In this document: in pieces, positions 36,151-45,804 of the stretch | Layout: every line of letters starts with the position of its first letter | Numbering within the stretch: position 1 is the stretch's first letter | NCBI RefSeq assembly: GCF_004118155.1 | Contig: NZ_SAIQ01000001.1 | Span: 310,001 to 374,000 of the forward strand | Direction: 5' to 3' | Length of the DNA stretch: 64,000 nt | Source of the DNA: Edaphocola flava | GTDB taxonomy: Bacteria; Bacteroidota; Bacteroidia; Chitinophagales; Chitinophagaceae | Notes under the pieces: model-generated | What the model was told of the DNA's origin: nothing | Database searches by the model: none | The model's input: only the letters and a program-made list of their open reading frames with translations | Made by a program: the position numbers and the translations under genes

Positions 36151-36777
36151 ATGAATTTCTTTCTGCGCATCAAGCACTGGCAGTTTTTCTTAATTACATT
36201 TGCCCTGCCCCTGGTATTGGAGGCTTGTTTTATCCCTTCAGTCATCTTCTCGCAAAGATTCAATCCGGATATAATAGTCATTTTCAGTATCCTGATGCTT
36301 ATCGTCCTGTTCATGCAGCTGGGCTGGTCATATACGATTGGCACAAACCTGCACAAGCGCCTTCCTCCAAGTGTACCTATGCCGTTAAAGCGATTCAAAT
36401 GGTTCCTGTTTATACCACTTGTATATATAGGGCTGATCCTGCTTGTATTCATGCCACTGGTCCTGAAAACTATGGATATTGAATCACCGGACAATAGTAT
36501 CCCGGTTGTCATGTCTGTTGCCCTGTTACTCATCATACCGGTACACCTGTTTTCTATTTTCTGCCTCTTATACACCCTGTATTATAATGCCAAATCATTA
36601 AAAGCAGTCGAGACACAAAGACCGGTAACCTTCAGTGATTTCGCTGGTGAGTTCTTCCTGCTATGGTTCTTCCCGGTAGGTATCTGGATCATACAACCCC
36701 GGATCAATAAAATATTTTCAGAGGAGCCTTATGATCATAATTTCTCCTTTATGAACGATACGGATTATACTTCCTGA
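36151..36777 (+). CDS. Hypothetical membrane protein
   Basis: 208 residues from ATG 36151, the first start after the -7 element. Four or five hydrophobic segments (about 10-30, 40-60, 85-110, 125-150) and a conserved-looking end, FAGEFFLLWFFPVGIWIIQPRIN, as seen in many Bacteroidota membrane proteins of unknown role. No function is assigned. It may head a run with tag, the HD gene and the cytochrome gene on the same strand. Confidence 0.7.
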   Translation: MNFFLRIKHWQFFLITFALPLVLEACFIPSVIFSQRFNPDIIVIFSILMLIVLFMQLGWSYTIGTNLHKRLPPSVPMPLKRFKWFLFIPLVYIGLILLVFMPLVLKTMDIESPDNSIPVVMSVALLLIIPVHLFSIFCLLYTLYYNAKSLKAVETQRPVTFSDFAGEFFLLWFFPVGIWIIQPRINKIFSEEPYDHNFSFMNDTDYTS

Positions 36778-36823
36778 TCGTTCTGCAACATTATCGCTTA
36801 AATAATTACATAATTTATATAAA

Positions 36824-37375
36824 ATGTCCTACTGCGCTGCTATAGAAACCATGCAACCCGAGGCCCGAAAAGACCTGCACAAACGTTATCATGACCATCA
36901 TTACGGCTTCCCGATTCATGATGATAATGAACTGTTCGGCCGGCTGATCATGGAGATCAACCAGGCAGGTCTGAGCTGGGAAACGATCCTCAAAAAAGAA
37001 GAATCTTTTCGCGCTGCATATAACAATTTCAACATCGCTGCCATTGCGGCTTATACAGAGGCGGACAGAGAGCGATTGCTCAACGATGCCGGCATTATCC
37101 GCAACCGCCTTAAAGTTAATGCTGCTATTGAAAATGCGAAGACCATTCAGCAGCTGCAAAAAGAATTCGGTTCTTTTGAGAAATGGCTGGAGCACCATCA
37201 TCCCAAAACAAAAGAGGAGTGGGTAAAGCTGTTTAAAAAGACATTTCGCTTTACCGGTGGCGAGATCGTTGGAGAATTTCTGATGAGTATCGGCTACCTG
37301 CCCGGTGCACACACAGAAAGTTGTCTGGTGCATCAAAAAGCAGTAAAAGCAGGTGCATTGTGGGCTAAGAAATAA
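36824..37375 (+). CDS. tag: DNA-3-methyladenine glycosylase I
   Basis: 183 residues. The zinc ligands of the family are recognisable: Cys4 (MSYCAA), the His in RYHDHHYGF, and the C-terminal His and Cys in GAHTESCLVHQK. The central ELFGRLIMEINQAGLSWETIL is also typical. It removes 3-methyladenine from DNA in base excision repair. The HD-domain gene follows after 19 bp. Confidence 0.94.
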   Translation: MSYCAAIETMQPEARKDLHKRYHDHHYGFPIHDDNELFGRLIMEINQAGLSWETILKKEESFRAAYNNFNIAAIAAYTEADRERLLNDAGIIRNRLKVNAAIENAKTIQQLQKEFGSFEKWLEHHHPKTKEEWVKLFKKTFRFTGGEIVGEFLMSIGYLPGAHTESCLVHQKAVKAGALWAKK

Positions 37376-37394
37376 GACTAAAGCATAATCAGCT

Positions 37395-38027
37395 ATGGAC
37401 AACTTACAGGATTGCTTCAAAAAAATAATGCAGCGTAGCGATGATGGCCTGCATGCACAGGACCGCCTCTGGAATGATATTACCAGGGCGTATAGTGCCT
37501 GTGGTCGCCATTATCATACTTTGCAGCACCTGGATCAGATGTACAGTACTTTATCTGCTATACAGCATCAGTTACAGGACACCGAAGTAATCTGGCTGGC
37601 CCTTTGCTACCATGATATTATTTATGATGCCAGCCGTCAGGATAATGAAGAGCAAAGTGCCGCATTCGCCAAAGAAATATTGGATGCCCTGCAGCTCCCG
37701 GCTGAAAAGGTGCAACAGTGTATAGACACAATCCTGGCGACAAAAGCACATACTGTTTCTGCTGATATGGATATAAACTATTTTACCGATGCAGACCTGA
37801 GTATCCTGGGGCAGGACTGGGAGCGGTATATACAGTATGCCAAAGACATCCGTAAGGAATATACTATCTATCCCGATGAACAATATTATCCCGGAAGAGC
37901 CCGAGTCATACAGCATTTCCTGGATATGCCCCGCCTGTTCAAAACGGAGTATTTCTACGGGCAATATGAGGAGAAGGCCAGGGAAAATTTAGCAAAAGAA
38001 CTACAATTTTATGAGGGCGATATATGA
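37395..38027 (+). CDS. HD-domain phosphohydrolase-like protein (COG4339 type)
   Basis: 210 residues. The metal-binding HD pattern is present: RHYHTLQHL (about 38-46), CYHDIIYD (about 71-78) and NEEQSA after it. This small family of predicted metal-dependent hydrolases has no known substrate. It lies 19 bp after tag and overlaps the cytochrome gene by 17 bp, so all three may be co-transcribed. Confidence 0.82.
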   Translation: MDNLQDCFKKIMQRSDDGLHAQDRLWNDITRAYSACGRHYHTLQHLDQMYSTLSAIQHQLQDTEVIWLALCYHDIIYDASRQDNEEQSAAFAKEILDALQLPAEKVQQCIDTILATKAHTVSADMDINYFTDADLSILGQDWERYIQYAKDIRKEYTIYPDEQYYPGRARVIQHFLDMPRLFKTEYFYGQYEEKARENLAKELQFYEGDI

Positions 38028-38454
38028 TGATACAAACGGATCTGCTCAATGTCTGCAACCGGGTATCATCATTTTGCTGATCCCTTTATTCTATTTATTG
38101 TCCTGTAATGCAGAACAAAAGCCTTCAGCACAAATTGATGTAGCAGAGATGAAGAAGGTCAGAGCATATCAGGCATATACAAACAACTGCGTCAGTTGTC
38201 ATAATCAATTCAAACCAGCCACAGGGCCAGCATTATCGGGAACCCTTATTGATTCAAGAAGTGCAGAGTGGTTGTATATATTTTTGACCAATCGGGCAGA
38301 AACCAAAAATGATCAGGGACTTAAAAAGCGGCAAAAAGAATATGCCCCTGTCAGGTGTATTACACTGGACACCATTACAACAGCGCAACAAGAAAAAATA
38401 AAATTGATCATTGCTTACTTGAAGAATTACAGCAATCCCCACGGTACTTTTTAG
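38011..38454 (+). CDS. Lipoprotein c-type cytochrome
   Basis: 147 residues. The hydrophobic start IIILLIPLFYLLSC suggests a lipobox. One haem site is present, CVSCH (60-64), followed by PATGPALSG; a methionine ligand is not obvious. It is a small periplasmic-side electron carrier or stress cytochrome. The overlap of 17 bp with the HD gene may be only tight packing. Confidence 0.78.
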   Translation: MRAIYDDTNGSAQCLQPGIIILLIPLFYLLSCNAEQKPSAQIDVAEMKKVRAYQAYTNNCVSCHNQFKPATGPALSGTLIDSRSAEWLYIFLTNRAETKNDQGLKKRQKEYAPVRCITLDTITTAQQEKIKLIIAYLKNYSNPHGTF

Positions 38455-38518
38455 TCTATCATCACAGCTATACCAAAATCAAGAGTATACACGTTTATGA
38501 AATAATAACTACTATTAT

Positions 38519-39250
38519 ATGCATAAACTCCTATTACCCTGTAGCATGCTGCTCAGCGTTGCTGCCATGGCCCAGGAAGCTCCTGCAGGCCATCAATCAG
38601 CAAAGCCTTCCCGATGGCAGATCGGGCTTAATGTAAGCCCTCAGATCAATTATCGCCTGCTCCGGGCTAATCCCGGAGACCATGGTAGTGACATAATTAC
38701 AGAATCCCGGAATCAGATTGAAATACCGCGGCCTCAATATACAGCCGGGGTATCTTTGGGCTATCAGCTGAATGAACATATAAGCCTGAATAGTGGCTTG
38801 CAATACAGTAATTGGGGTGGCCAAACTAATAAGCGAAGAGACCTGATTTATGCGTTCCCGAATCCCGCACTTCCCACCCAAGTCAGTATGTTGTATAATA
38901 TTAATTATCTGATCCTTCCGGCAACAGTCAATGTAACCTTTGGACACAAACGACTGAAATTCACTGCAGGAGCGGGATTAAATGCTATGTATCTGCTCCG
39001 TGAACAAACCAAGCAAAGCCTCTTCTATGCAAGCGGTGAAACAGAGACAGAAACAGCAAGCGCGTCTTATTACCGAAAATTCAATCTCGCGGCACAACTC
39101 AGCGCCGGTGTTGATTATGCCTTAAATGAAAAAGTGCACCTTAAACTGGAACCCATTTTCCGGTTTGCTGTGATCAAAAGTAATGATGCTCCGGTAAAAG
39201 AAAATCTATACAATTATGGCCTTAATATAGCTGCATACTGGAAAATATAA
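38519..39250 (+). CDS. Outer membrane beta-barrel protein (PorT-like fold)
   Basis: 243 residues with signal peptide LLPCSMLLSVAAMA. Many alternating strands follow (ISLNSGLQYSNW, LKFTAGAGLNAMYLL, VHLKLEPIFRFAVI) and the last strand ends LNIAAYWKI. This resembles the PorT-type barrels of Bacteroidota, often used for surface or secretion functions. It is not identified further. Confidence 0.72.
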   Translation: MHKLLLPCSMLLSVAAMAQEAPAGHQSAKPSRWQIGLNVSPQINYRLLRANPGDHGSDIITESRNQIEIPRPQYTAGVSLGYQLNEHISLNSGLQYSNWGGQTNKRRDLIYAFPNPALPTQVSMLYNINYLILPATVNVTFGHKRLKFTAGAGLNAMYLLREQTKQSLFYASGETETETASASYYRKFNLAAQLSAGVDYALNEKVHLKLEPIFRFAVIKSNDAPVKENLYNYGLNIAAYWKI

Positions 39251-39257
39251 ATGAAGT

Positions 39258-39304
39258 ATCCTGACATCAAAAGCCGCGCTTAGCGCGGCTTTTGATGTCA
39301 GGAT
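39258..39304. terminator. Bidirectional terminator between barrel gene and exporter
   Basis: A perfect 23-bp stem with a single central base (39281), containing AAAAGCCGCGC and its complement. It separates the convergent genes ending at 39250 and 39322. Confidence 0.88.
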
Positions 39305-39321
39305 TACTCACAGATTACGAT

Positions 39322-40215
39322 CTAATCAATTTTTGCTTTTCGTTTGGCGAGCAGGCCGCGCACCTGTTTTTCCATCAGGTTAAAGACAAGACCCGCCATC
39401 ACAAATACAGATGCCGTAATCTTCCAGGGCAGTAAATCCTCATTCAAAATCAATGCCGAACTTAGGAACCCTACAACGGGCACCAGCAAGGTAAATGGTA
39501 CTACTGTTGCGGTAGGATATGATTTTAATAAATAACCCCAGGCACCATAGCCCACATGGGTAGAGACATATACAATATAGATGACTGCAGCAATTGTCTC
39601 TGCAGAAACATGCTGAAATGAATTTCCTATCATTTCAGGCCCCTCTAAAAGCAATGAAGTCACTGCCATAAAAGGGAAAGCAACCAGATTTCCCCATACG
39701 ACAAGCGCCAGCGGTGATGCGGCATCTACTTTTTTGGTAAACATATTTCCGATCGACCAGGATAAAGCTGCCAGCAAGGTGAGGATAAGGCCTATCAATG
39801 AAGTACTGCCATCTGCATGACTGGCCACAATACCAATACCTATAAATGAGATCAGCGAACCAACAATCTTCCATGCGCTGGGACGATCTTTAAAAAAGAG
39901 TGCAGCAAGCCCCATAGAGAAAAACATCTGCACCTGCAATACAAGTGATGCCAGACCTGCCGACAATCCCAGATGAATACCGCTAAAGAGCAATCCGAAT
40001 TGTAAGGCAAAAGTAAACACACCATAGCCCAGAATGAGTTTCAGCGGGGCTTTGGGTCTGGGCAGGAAAAATATCCAGGGAAAGGCACTAAGCCCGAAAC
40101 GAATCGTACTGAGTAAAAACGGAGGAAATACTTCCAGTCCTATATGAATGGCGATAAAATTCACTCCCCAGACAAGGGCAATGAGTAGTGCTACTAAAAG
40201 ATGTTTTGTTTTCAT
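39322..40215 (-). CDS. EamA-family (DMT) exporter, YdeD-like
   Basis: 297 residues from ATG 40215 (an in-frame start at 40260 would add a short leader with no transporter features). Ten membrane segments form two EamA halves: FFPPFLLSTIRFGLSAFPW-type first half with AGLASLVLQVQMFFSMG, and second half with SWSIGNMFTKK and LLVPVVGFLSS. The order and motifs resemble E. coli EamA (YdeD), which exports cysteine pathway metabolites. Substrate here unknown. Confidence 0.85.
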   Translation of the reverse strand: MKTKHLLVALLIALVWGVNFIAIHIGLEVFPPFLLSTIRFGLSAFPWIFFLPRPKAPLKLILGYGVFTFALQFGLLFSGIHLGLSAGLASLVLQVQMFFSMGLAALFFKDRPSAWKIVGSLISFIGIGIVASHADGSTSLIGLILTLLAALSWSIGNMFTKKVDAASPLALVVWGNLVAFPFMAVTSLLLEGPEMIGNSFQHVSAETIAAVIYIVYVSTHVGYGAWGYLLKSYPTATVVPFTLLVPVVGFLSSALILNEDLLPWKITASVFVMAGLVFNLMEKQVRGLLAKRKAKID

Positions 40216-40265
40216 GACATGGAACAGGATGATTACTGTATTTGCGAAAGGTAGACGCAAAGATC

Positions 40266-40313
40266 AAAAGCAAATAACCGGAACGCTAATGAGTAGTATT
40301 CCGGTTATTTGCT
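40266..40313 (-). terminator. Probable terminator of tRNA-Ala
   Basis: Arms 40269-40283 and 40299-40313 match perfectly over 15 bp, with a 15-base loop. On the minus strand the hairpin is followed by TTTTGATC. Confidence 0.6.
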
Positions 40314-40323
40314 TTATGTTTTG

Positions 40324-40396
<73 letters not shown>

Positions 40397-40437
40397 ATGG
40401 GATTGCAAATATAAGCGCTTTTTTCTTTTCGCCAAAA

Positions 40438-42492
40438 CTATTCAAAAAAAATCCAGGCACCCTGTTCAGCCACTGTATAGACCTCATATCCCGCTGTAAA
40501 TAACTGTGTTTTCAATCGCTGTATTCCGTTACGGGTATTACCTCCGGCCAGTATAATTTGAGCAGGATGCAGCCTGATGATCTGCTCCGGATCGGCCTTC
40601 CCGGACAGGATCAGGACATCCATTTCCGGCGCTAATTGATGCAATGCTGTAGCATCTGCCCAGGCAATCCGTTTAGCAGAAAGATTCATGGTTCCATAAG
40701 TCAAAGGGGCTGCTTGTTGCTGGCAGATCCGGTAACCCAGGTGTGCCGGCCTTAGTATATATTCCTGCGCTGAGATACTTATGGGCTGTATACTATACGT
40801 ACGTACCACACGACCGGATATGTGCTCTATCAGGGTTTCTTTACCTGCGGCATAGACTACTATTCCGTTCTGGCGTGTGGCCATAAAATCCTGTACCATC
40901 AGGTTCAGCACAAACAAGAGCAACAGACCTATACCTGCTGGTAGTGCCGGATAATATCGCCTCAGGAAATAAACGGCCAAAACGATAATACTGATCATCA
41001 GCAAGACATAATCCCAGGTATCAAGCGGTAGCCAACTGGCTGCATCTGGCGTATAGCGATCCAGGAAGCCCAGCAGGGAATGAAAGGCCTGCGTACAGGC
41101 AACCAGTACATTACCACATATAAGGGCAATTACGGGCAGCTGTATAGCCGAAAATAAAATAATCACCAATGACATCATCATCAGTAGTGTACTGAATACC
41201 GCTGCCAGTACATTGGCCGGAAGAAACCATACGGGAAACTGATGAAAGTAATAGATGATCAGTGGTGCTACCAATACCTGTACTGCCAGGCTCATCGCTA
41301 TGGTCTCCCACAATAGTTGTAATGGCCGGAACGAAGATGAAAACCAGTTACGAATGGGTCTATAAAATAGTATAATGGATAAAACTGCCAGCAGAGACAA
41401 TTGCACACCGATATGATATAACCAGGCCGGGTTAATGCACAGTAATGCCAACGCCGTTATAGCCCAGAGTTGCAGAGGTTCTGCCCTGCGCCTGCTGCAC
41501 AAGGCAAGCGTGATCACAGAGAAACTGATGGCTGCCCGGATTGCAGATGGCGGATAATCGCATAGGGCAATGTAAGACCACACGAAAGGCAGTACCAGTA
41601 TATACTTGATCCATTGTCTACGTGGATCGCGCATTCGGTAAAAAGGCAGTACCAGTAGCATAAACAGCAGGTTGACATGCATGCCAGAAATGGCAATAAT
41701 GTGCATGATACCGGTATGCGTATACATATCTTTCAGCACGCTCATCTCATCCGTTACTTCGTTGAGGAGGGTGGCTTGAGCCAGGGCGGAGGTCAGCGTA
41801 TCGGGTATATACTGCTTCAGTGCATATAGTATAACAGATCGTGCCTGATCACTTGTCTGGGTTTCGGAGGCTTTGCTAAGAATGTGTATATCATCAGGGG
41901 CAATGAACTGCTGGTGATAAAACCCGTTACGCTGTTGTTGCCTTATAAAATCTACCGCAAAGGGATTATGATTTTGTTTCAGCAACTGCAATTCATTAGG
42001 CACACGATATATCGCTCCCCTACCCTGTAATCGGACAGTATCGTTTTTATAGACGTACAACCTTACCTTACCCGATAAGGTATGCCAGCCGGTATGATCT
42101 CTGCCGGCCATTACAGATACCGGAATATAATAGGTAGCATTCTTTTCACGGGGTGTCTCCAGCACCTGGACCTGAAATTCGCGGTAGTTCTGATAGCGTG
42201 CACCTATCCAATCGGGCGACTGCCTTGTATCCTGGTAGGCATATAATACCCAGGCAGTAAGGGTAATCACAGAGAAAGCCGTCGCATTGCTGCAGTACGA
42301 ACCCCATTTGTACCTGGACCTTAAAACGAAAGCGGAAAGTGCCATGATGCAGAGCAAGGCCCAGCAGCACAGTATTAAAGTACGGGAGCAGTGTATGCCC
42401 CAAAGGTCGTAGCTGATGATACCCGCAACAAATGCAGCCAGCACATAAAGCATGGGGGCTTTGCTACCGGCAAGAGCAGCAGAATAAAACAT
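40438..42492 (-). CDS. ComEC/Rec2-family competence protein
   Basis: 684 residues from ATG 42492; an in-frame ATG at 42540 would lie inside the terminator at 42527. The DUF4131-type N-terminus is followed by the competence domain with HIIAISGMHVNLLF and many membrane segments. After the last segment a short soluble domain (about 550-684) remains, which carries no recognisable metallo-beta-lactamase HxHxDH signature. ComEC forms the inner membrane channel for DNA uptake. No other competence gene is near. Confidence 0.88.
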   Translation of the reverse strand: MFYSAALAGSKAPMLYVLAAFVAGIISYDLWGIHCSRTLILCCWALLCIMALSAFVLRSRYKWGSYCSNATAFSVITLTAWVLYAYQDTRQSPDWIGARYQNYREFQVQVLETPREKNATYYIPVSVMAGRDHTGWHTLSGKVRLYVYKNDTVRLQGRGAIYRVPNELQLLKQNHNPFAVDFIRQQQRNGFYHQQFIAPDDIHILSKASETQTSDQARSVILYALKQYIPDTLTSALAQATLLNEVTDEMSVLKDMYTHTGIMHIIAISGMHVNLLFMLLVLPFYRMRDPRRQWIKYILVLPFVWSYIALCDYPPSAIRAAISFSVITLALCSRRRAEPLQLWAITALALLCINPAWLYHIGVQLSLLAVLSIILFYRPIRNWFSSSFRPLQLLWETIAMSLAVQVLVAPLIIYYFHQFPVWFLPANVLAAVFSTLLMMMSLVIILFSAIQLPVIALICGNVLVACTQAFHSLLGFLDRYTPDAASWLPLDTWDYVLLMISIIVLAVYFLRRYYPALPAGIGLLLLFVLNLMVQDFMATRQNGIVVYAAGKETLIEHISGRVVRTYSIQPISISAQEYILRPAHLGYRICQQQAAPLTYGTMNLSAKRIAWADATALHQLAPEMDVLILSGKADPEQIIRLHPAQIILAGGNTRNGIQRLKTQLFTAGYEVYTVAEQGAWIFFE

Positions 42493-42526
42493 AGTATGTA
42501 GATTATAGGTAGGGGCAAGATACAAA

Positions 42527-42554
42527 AATCCCCCGGACAAATGTCCGGGGGATT
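42527..42554 (-). terminator. Terminator of the 2TM gene
   Basis: A perfect 13-bp GC-rich stem (AATCCCCCGGACA and complement) with a 2-base loop. On the minus strand it lies 25 bases past the stop at 42580. Confidence 0.8.
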
Positions 42555-42579
42555 CAATTATATTAAACTAAAGTAAATA

Positions 42580-42825
42580 TTAGTTTTGGAGCTGTTTTTT
42601 AAATGTATCCATACCGCGGTCTTCATAGTTAGCCCAGATGGTGCAGGCATGTCCTACAACCAACAGTCCCCATGCTGCAGTAACCCAGGCTGGCCAAGGG
42701 TATACCCATTCTGTTTTTCCCGCATATGTTATGTACCACATAGCTACATTCGCAATTGCAAAAACGACTAAGTGTAACAGGAACATTGAAACTTGCTTAC
42801 CGGTATGTTTAATTCTTTTTGGCAT
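42580..42825 (-). CDS. 2TM-domain small membrane protein
   Basis: 81 residues with two hydrophobic segments (about 12-35 and 45-65) joined by a short aromatic loop with TEWVYPWPAW, the pattern of the 2TM family. The function of the family is unknown; related modules are sometimes fused to sensor kinases. It lies 59 bp downstream of lpxK on the same strand. Confidence 0.75.
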   Translation of the reverse strand: MPKRIKHTGKQVSMFLLHLVVFAIANVAMWYITYAGKTEWVYPWPAWVTAAWGLLVVGHACTIWANYEDRGMDTFKKQLQN

Positions 42826-42884
42826 GACTCTTGTTTTTTCGGGTACAAAGATAGTACCTTATCGTGTATTATTTAAAATATTTC

Positions 42885-43991
42885 TTAAAAATTTTCCATG
42901 GCTGCGTAGAAAGACATGCGTGTATCTACAATATACTCCAGTACAATCTGGTCAAACTGCTCTTTGCCTTCTATAAAATCGATTTCTATAGGCAATACCC
43001 AGACCGGTACACCCCAGGCCTGCAATGTATCGCGGTGCAGGGCCAGTCTTGTGGCATCCTTTTCTGTAGTAATGATAACCGGTTGTTTAGCCTCCCAGTT
43101 TTTACAGGTTTGTTTTATTTCCTCAAGATTAGCAGTAGTAAAATAATGATGATCGGGATAACGCAGCAAGTGTACATCGGCTACCTTTTCTCTCAGGTGA
43201 TGCAGCATTGGCTCCGGGCGGGCGATACCACTGACCAGGATAATATGCTGCTCTTTCTGTAGTGATACGGGATTGCCGGTAAAGAAGTCAAAGCAGGTAC
43301 CGTAACGGATATGGGTAAAAAATACTTTCTGATGCGGCAATGGATTGATGCGTGCGGTGATGGCCTTGCGCTCAGCTTCCGGCAAATCAGCAGGACATTT
43401 GGATACGATAATCACATGGGCTCTTTTAGCGGCCCTGCGCCCCTCTCTCAGGTTACCGAAGGGCAATACATAATCGGTATAGAACGGACGGGAATAATCT
43501 GTAATCAGGATATTAAGACCTGCCTTTACAGAGCGGTGCTGGTAAGCATCGTCCAGTAAGATGACTTCTGTTTCGGGACGTTCTGCCAGCAAAGCGGGTA
43601 TACCGGTCATCCGTTCTTCACAGACACTTACAGACATTTCCGGAAACTTGAGTTTAAATTGCATTGGTTCATCTCCTATCTCATAGGCAGTAGTTGACTC
43701 ATCGGCCAGCTTAAACCCGCGACTGCGGCGCTTATACCCGCGGCTTTGTGTAGCCACCAGGTATTCATAACGCAACAGGCGCATCAGGTATTCTATATGC
43801 GGGGTCTTGCCCGTACCACCGGTAGACAGGTTGCCTACGCTGATCACCGGTACACTAAATTGTACAGAGGAGTAAATGCCTGTATCATAAAGGCGGTTGC
43901 GCAGCCACATAATCGCACCATACAGCAGCGAAAACGGGTACAGCAGCAGCTTCAGCACCGATACAAAAATCATTAACGGATTCAGGTTCAT
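42885..43991 (-). CDS. lpxK: Tetraacyldisaccharide 4'-kinase
   Basis: 368 residues. One N-terminal membrane anchor precedes the P-loop GNLSTGGTGKTPH (53-65), with Walker A GGTGKT. DDAYQHR and the ADLPEAERKA region follow. LpxK phosphorylates the lipid A precursor at the 4' position in lipopolysaccharide synthesis. Length and motifs fit the Bacteroidota form. Confidence 0.95.
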   Translation of the reverse strand: MNLNPLMIFVSVLKLLLYPFSLLYGAIMWLRNRLYDTGIYSSVQFSVPVISVGNLSTGGTGKTPHIEYLMRLLRYEYLVATQSRGYKRRSRGFKLADESTTAYEIGDEPMQFKLKFPEMSVSVCEERMTGIPALLAERPETEVILLDDAYQHRSVKAGLNILITDYSRPFYTDYVLPFGNLREGRRAAKRAHVIIVSKCPADLPEAERKAITARINPLPHQKVFFTHIRYGTCFDFFTGNPVSLQKEQHIILVSGIARPEPMLHHLREKVADVHLLRYPDHHYFTTANLEEIKQTCKNWEAKQPVIITTEKDATRLALHRDTLQAWGVPVWVLPIEIDFIEGKEQFDQIVLEYIVDTRMSFYAAMENF

Positions 43992-44131
43992 AAGCAGCGA
44001 AATTATGATTTCTCCCCCGAATAAGGGTTAAAATTAAATTTCTGTAATTTGATCTGATCTTAAATAAAATAGCCGAATTTCGCAGCCTATCCTGAAAAAT
44101 TTTTCACTAACCTTTCTAAAATTGAGGCATT

Positions 44132-45517
44132 ATGGAACAACAGCTGCAATCCATAATTGAAAAAACGGAGCACCTGATCGAGTATGGTACCGACAGGGAC
44201 CTTCTGCACTTTTTAGAGGATCAGAATATCTCTGATGTAAAGGAGCTGGTAGATGAACTACCGGACCATGCCCCGCGTTTCTTTGAAGTGCTGCCCATCG
44301 GACGCTCGGTACATGTATTCAGGATCCTGGACTTTCCTACCCAGGCCCGTATCCTTAAAAAGCTATCTGGCCATAAGATTTCCGAGCTGATCAATGAGCT
44401 GCCACCGGATGACCTTACTTCGCTCTTCAGCGAACTGAGCGGCGATGCGGTAAAAAAACTCATCATCCTGCTGCCGGAAGAGGAACGTAAAGAAGCCCTG
44501 AAACTGCTGGGATATAAAGAAGACAGCGTAGGCCGTCTGATGACCCCTGATTATGTAGCAGTTAAAAAGCACTGGAAAATAAGCCGTGTACTGGATCATA
44601 TACGCAGGTATGGTGTAAACTCCGAAACGATCAATGTAATCTATGTCATTGATGAAAAAGGTGTCTTGCTGGACGACCTGCAGATCCGTAAAGTATTACT
44701 GGCCGATCCGGATACTTTTGTTGAAGACATTGTAGACAACCGCCTGGTATCACTCAATGCCAATACCAACCAGGAAGAAGCGGTACAGGTATTCCGTATG
44801 AATAATCGTGTGGCCCTGCCCGTGACAGATGATAAAAACATTCTGCTGGGTATCGTTACTGTAGATGATATCCTGTGGGTGGCCAACGAAGAGTTTACAG
44901 AAGACATTCAGAAAATCGGGGGTACCGAAGCCCTGGATGAACCTTACCTGGATACGCCTATATTCAGCTTGTTTAAAAAGCGTGTGGGATGGCTTGCTGT
45001 CCTGATGCTGGGTGAGATGCTTACGGCTACGGCTATGGGCTTCTTTGAAGACCAGATCCAGAAAGCGGTGGTACTGTCCCTGTTCATTCCGCTGATTATC
45101 TCCTGCGGGGGTAACAGTGGTTCACAGGCCTCAACCCTGATCATTCAGGCAATGGCACTCGGAGAGGTTACCCTTAAGGACTGGTGGCGTGTTATGCGCC
45201 GTGAGATTGTCTCCGGTTTATTGCTGGGTACAAGCCTTGCGGTAATCGGCTTTGCGCGTATTTATATCTGGCACCTGGTCGATCCTACAATATACGGTGA
45301 TCACTGGCTGCTTTTATCTATGGCCATCAGTACCTCGCTCATATTTGTAGTACTCTGGGGTTCTTTTGCGGGGTCTATGCTCCCTATGCTGCTCAAACGT
45401 TTGGGGGCCGATCCAGCTACCTCTTCTGCGCCATTTGTCGCTACCCTGGTGGATGTTACAGGACTGATTATTTACTTCTCCTGTGCCGTATTATTCCTAA
45501 GAGGTGTATTATTGTAA
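44132..45517 (+). CDS. mgtE: Magnesium transporter MgtE
   Basis: 461 residues. The N-terminal helical domain (about 1-135, with DDLTSLFSELSGDAVKKLI) is followed by tandem CBS domains (about 135-255) and a C-terminal membrane domain with about five segments and SCGGNSGSQASTLIIQAMA. Rising magnesium closes the channel through the CBS domains. A 61-residue membrane protein gene follows after 24 bp. Confidence 0.95.
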   Translation: MEQQLQSIIEKTEHLIEYGTDRDLLHFLEDQNISDVKELVDELPDHAPRFFEVLPIGRSVHVFRILDFPTQARILKKLSGHKISELINELPPDDLTSLFSELSGDAVKKLIILLPEEERKEALKLLGYKEDSVGRLMTPDYVAVKKHWKISRVLDHIRRYGVNSETINVIYVIDEKGVLLDDLQIRKVLLADPDTFVEDIVDNRLVSLNANTNQEEAVQVFRMNNRVALPVTDDKNILLGIVTVDDILWVANEEFTEDIQKIGGTEALDEPYLDTPIFSLFKKRVGWLAVLMLGEMLTATAMGFFEDQIQKAVVLSLFIPLIISCGGNSGSQASTLIIQAMALGEVTLKDWWRVMRREIVSGLLLGTSLAVIGFARIYIWHLVDPTIYGDHWLLLSMAISTSLIFVVLWGSFAGSMLPMLLKRLGADPATSSAPFVATLVDVTGLIIYFSCAVLFLRGVLL

Positions 45518-45541
45518 GTATTATTATAAAAATTATTGATT

Positions 45542-45727
45542 ATGCAGACTGTAGATATTTTAAAGATTGTTGTACTGGCCCTACTGGCGGTAGTTGCATC
45601 CATCCGCTGGATCCGCTTTTTCAAAGCTAAAAAGAGAGGAGATGAACACCAGTTTACCCGTTTTGAAAGCATTAGTGTACTCGTACTCATGCTCATATTC
45701 CTGTACCTGACTTTCTGGTATAAATAG
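45542..45727 (+). CDS. Small two-span membrane protein
   Basis: 61 residues from ATG 45542. Two hydrophobic segments (about 8-25 and 43-60) surround a basic stretch, FKAKKRGDEHQF. It lies 24 bp after mgtE and ends 13 bp before a strong terminator, so it is likely co-transcribed with it. No family is recognised; it may simply be an accessory protein. Confidence 0.65.
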   Translation: MQTVDILKIVVLALLAVVASIRWIRFFKAKKRGDEHQFTRFESISVLVLMLIFLYLTFWYK

Positions 45728-45740
45728 CACCAGGTTTCAT

Positions 45741-45793
45741 TATAAAATGAGTAAGGGATAAGACGGAGCGTCTTATCCCTTACTCATTTTATA
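45741..45793. terminator. Bidirectional terminator after the mgtE operon
   Basis: A perfect 25-bp stem (45741-45765 with 45769-45793) and a GAG loop, with T-runs in both directions. It separates convergent genes. Confidence 0.9.
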
Positions 45794-45804
45794 TTAATGC
45801 TTCA

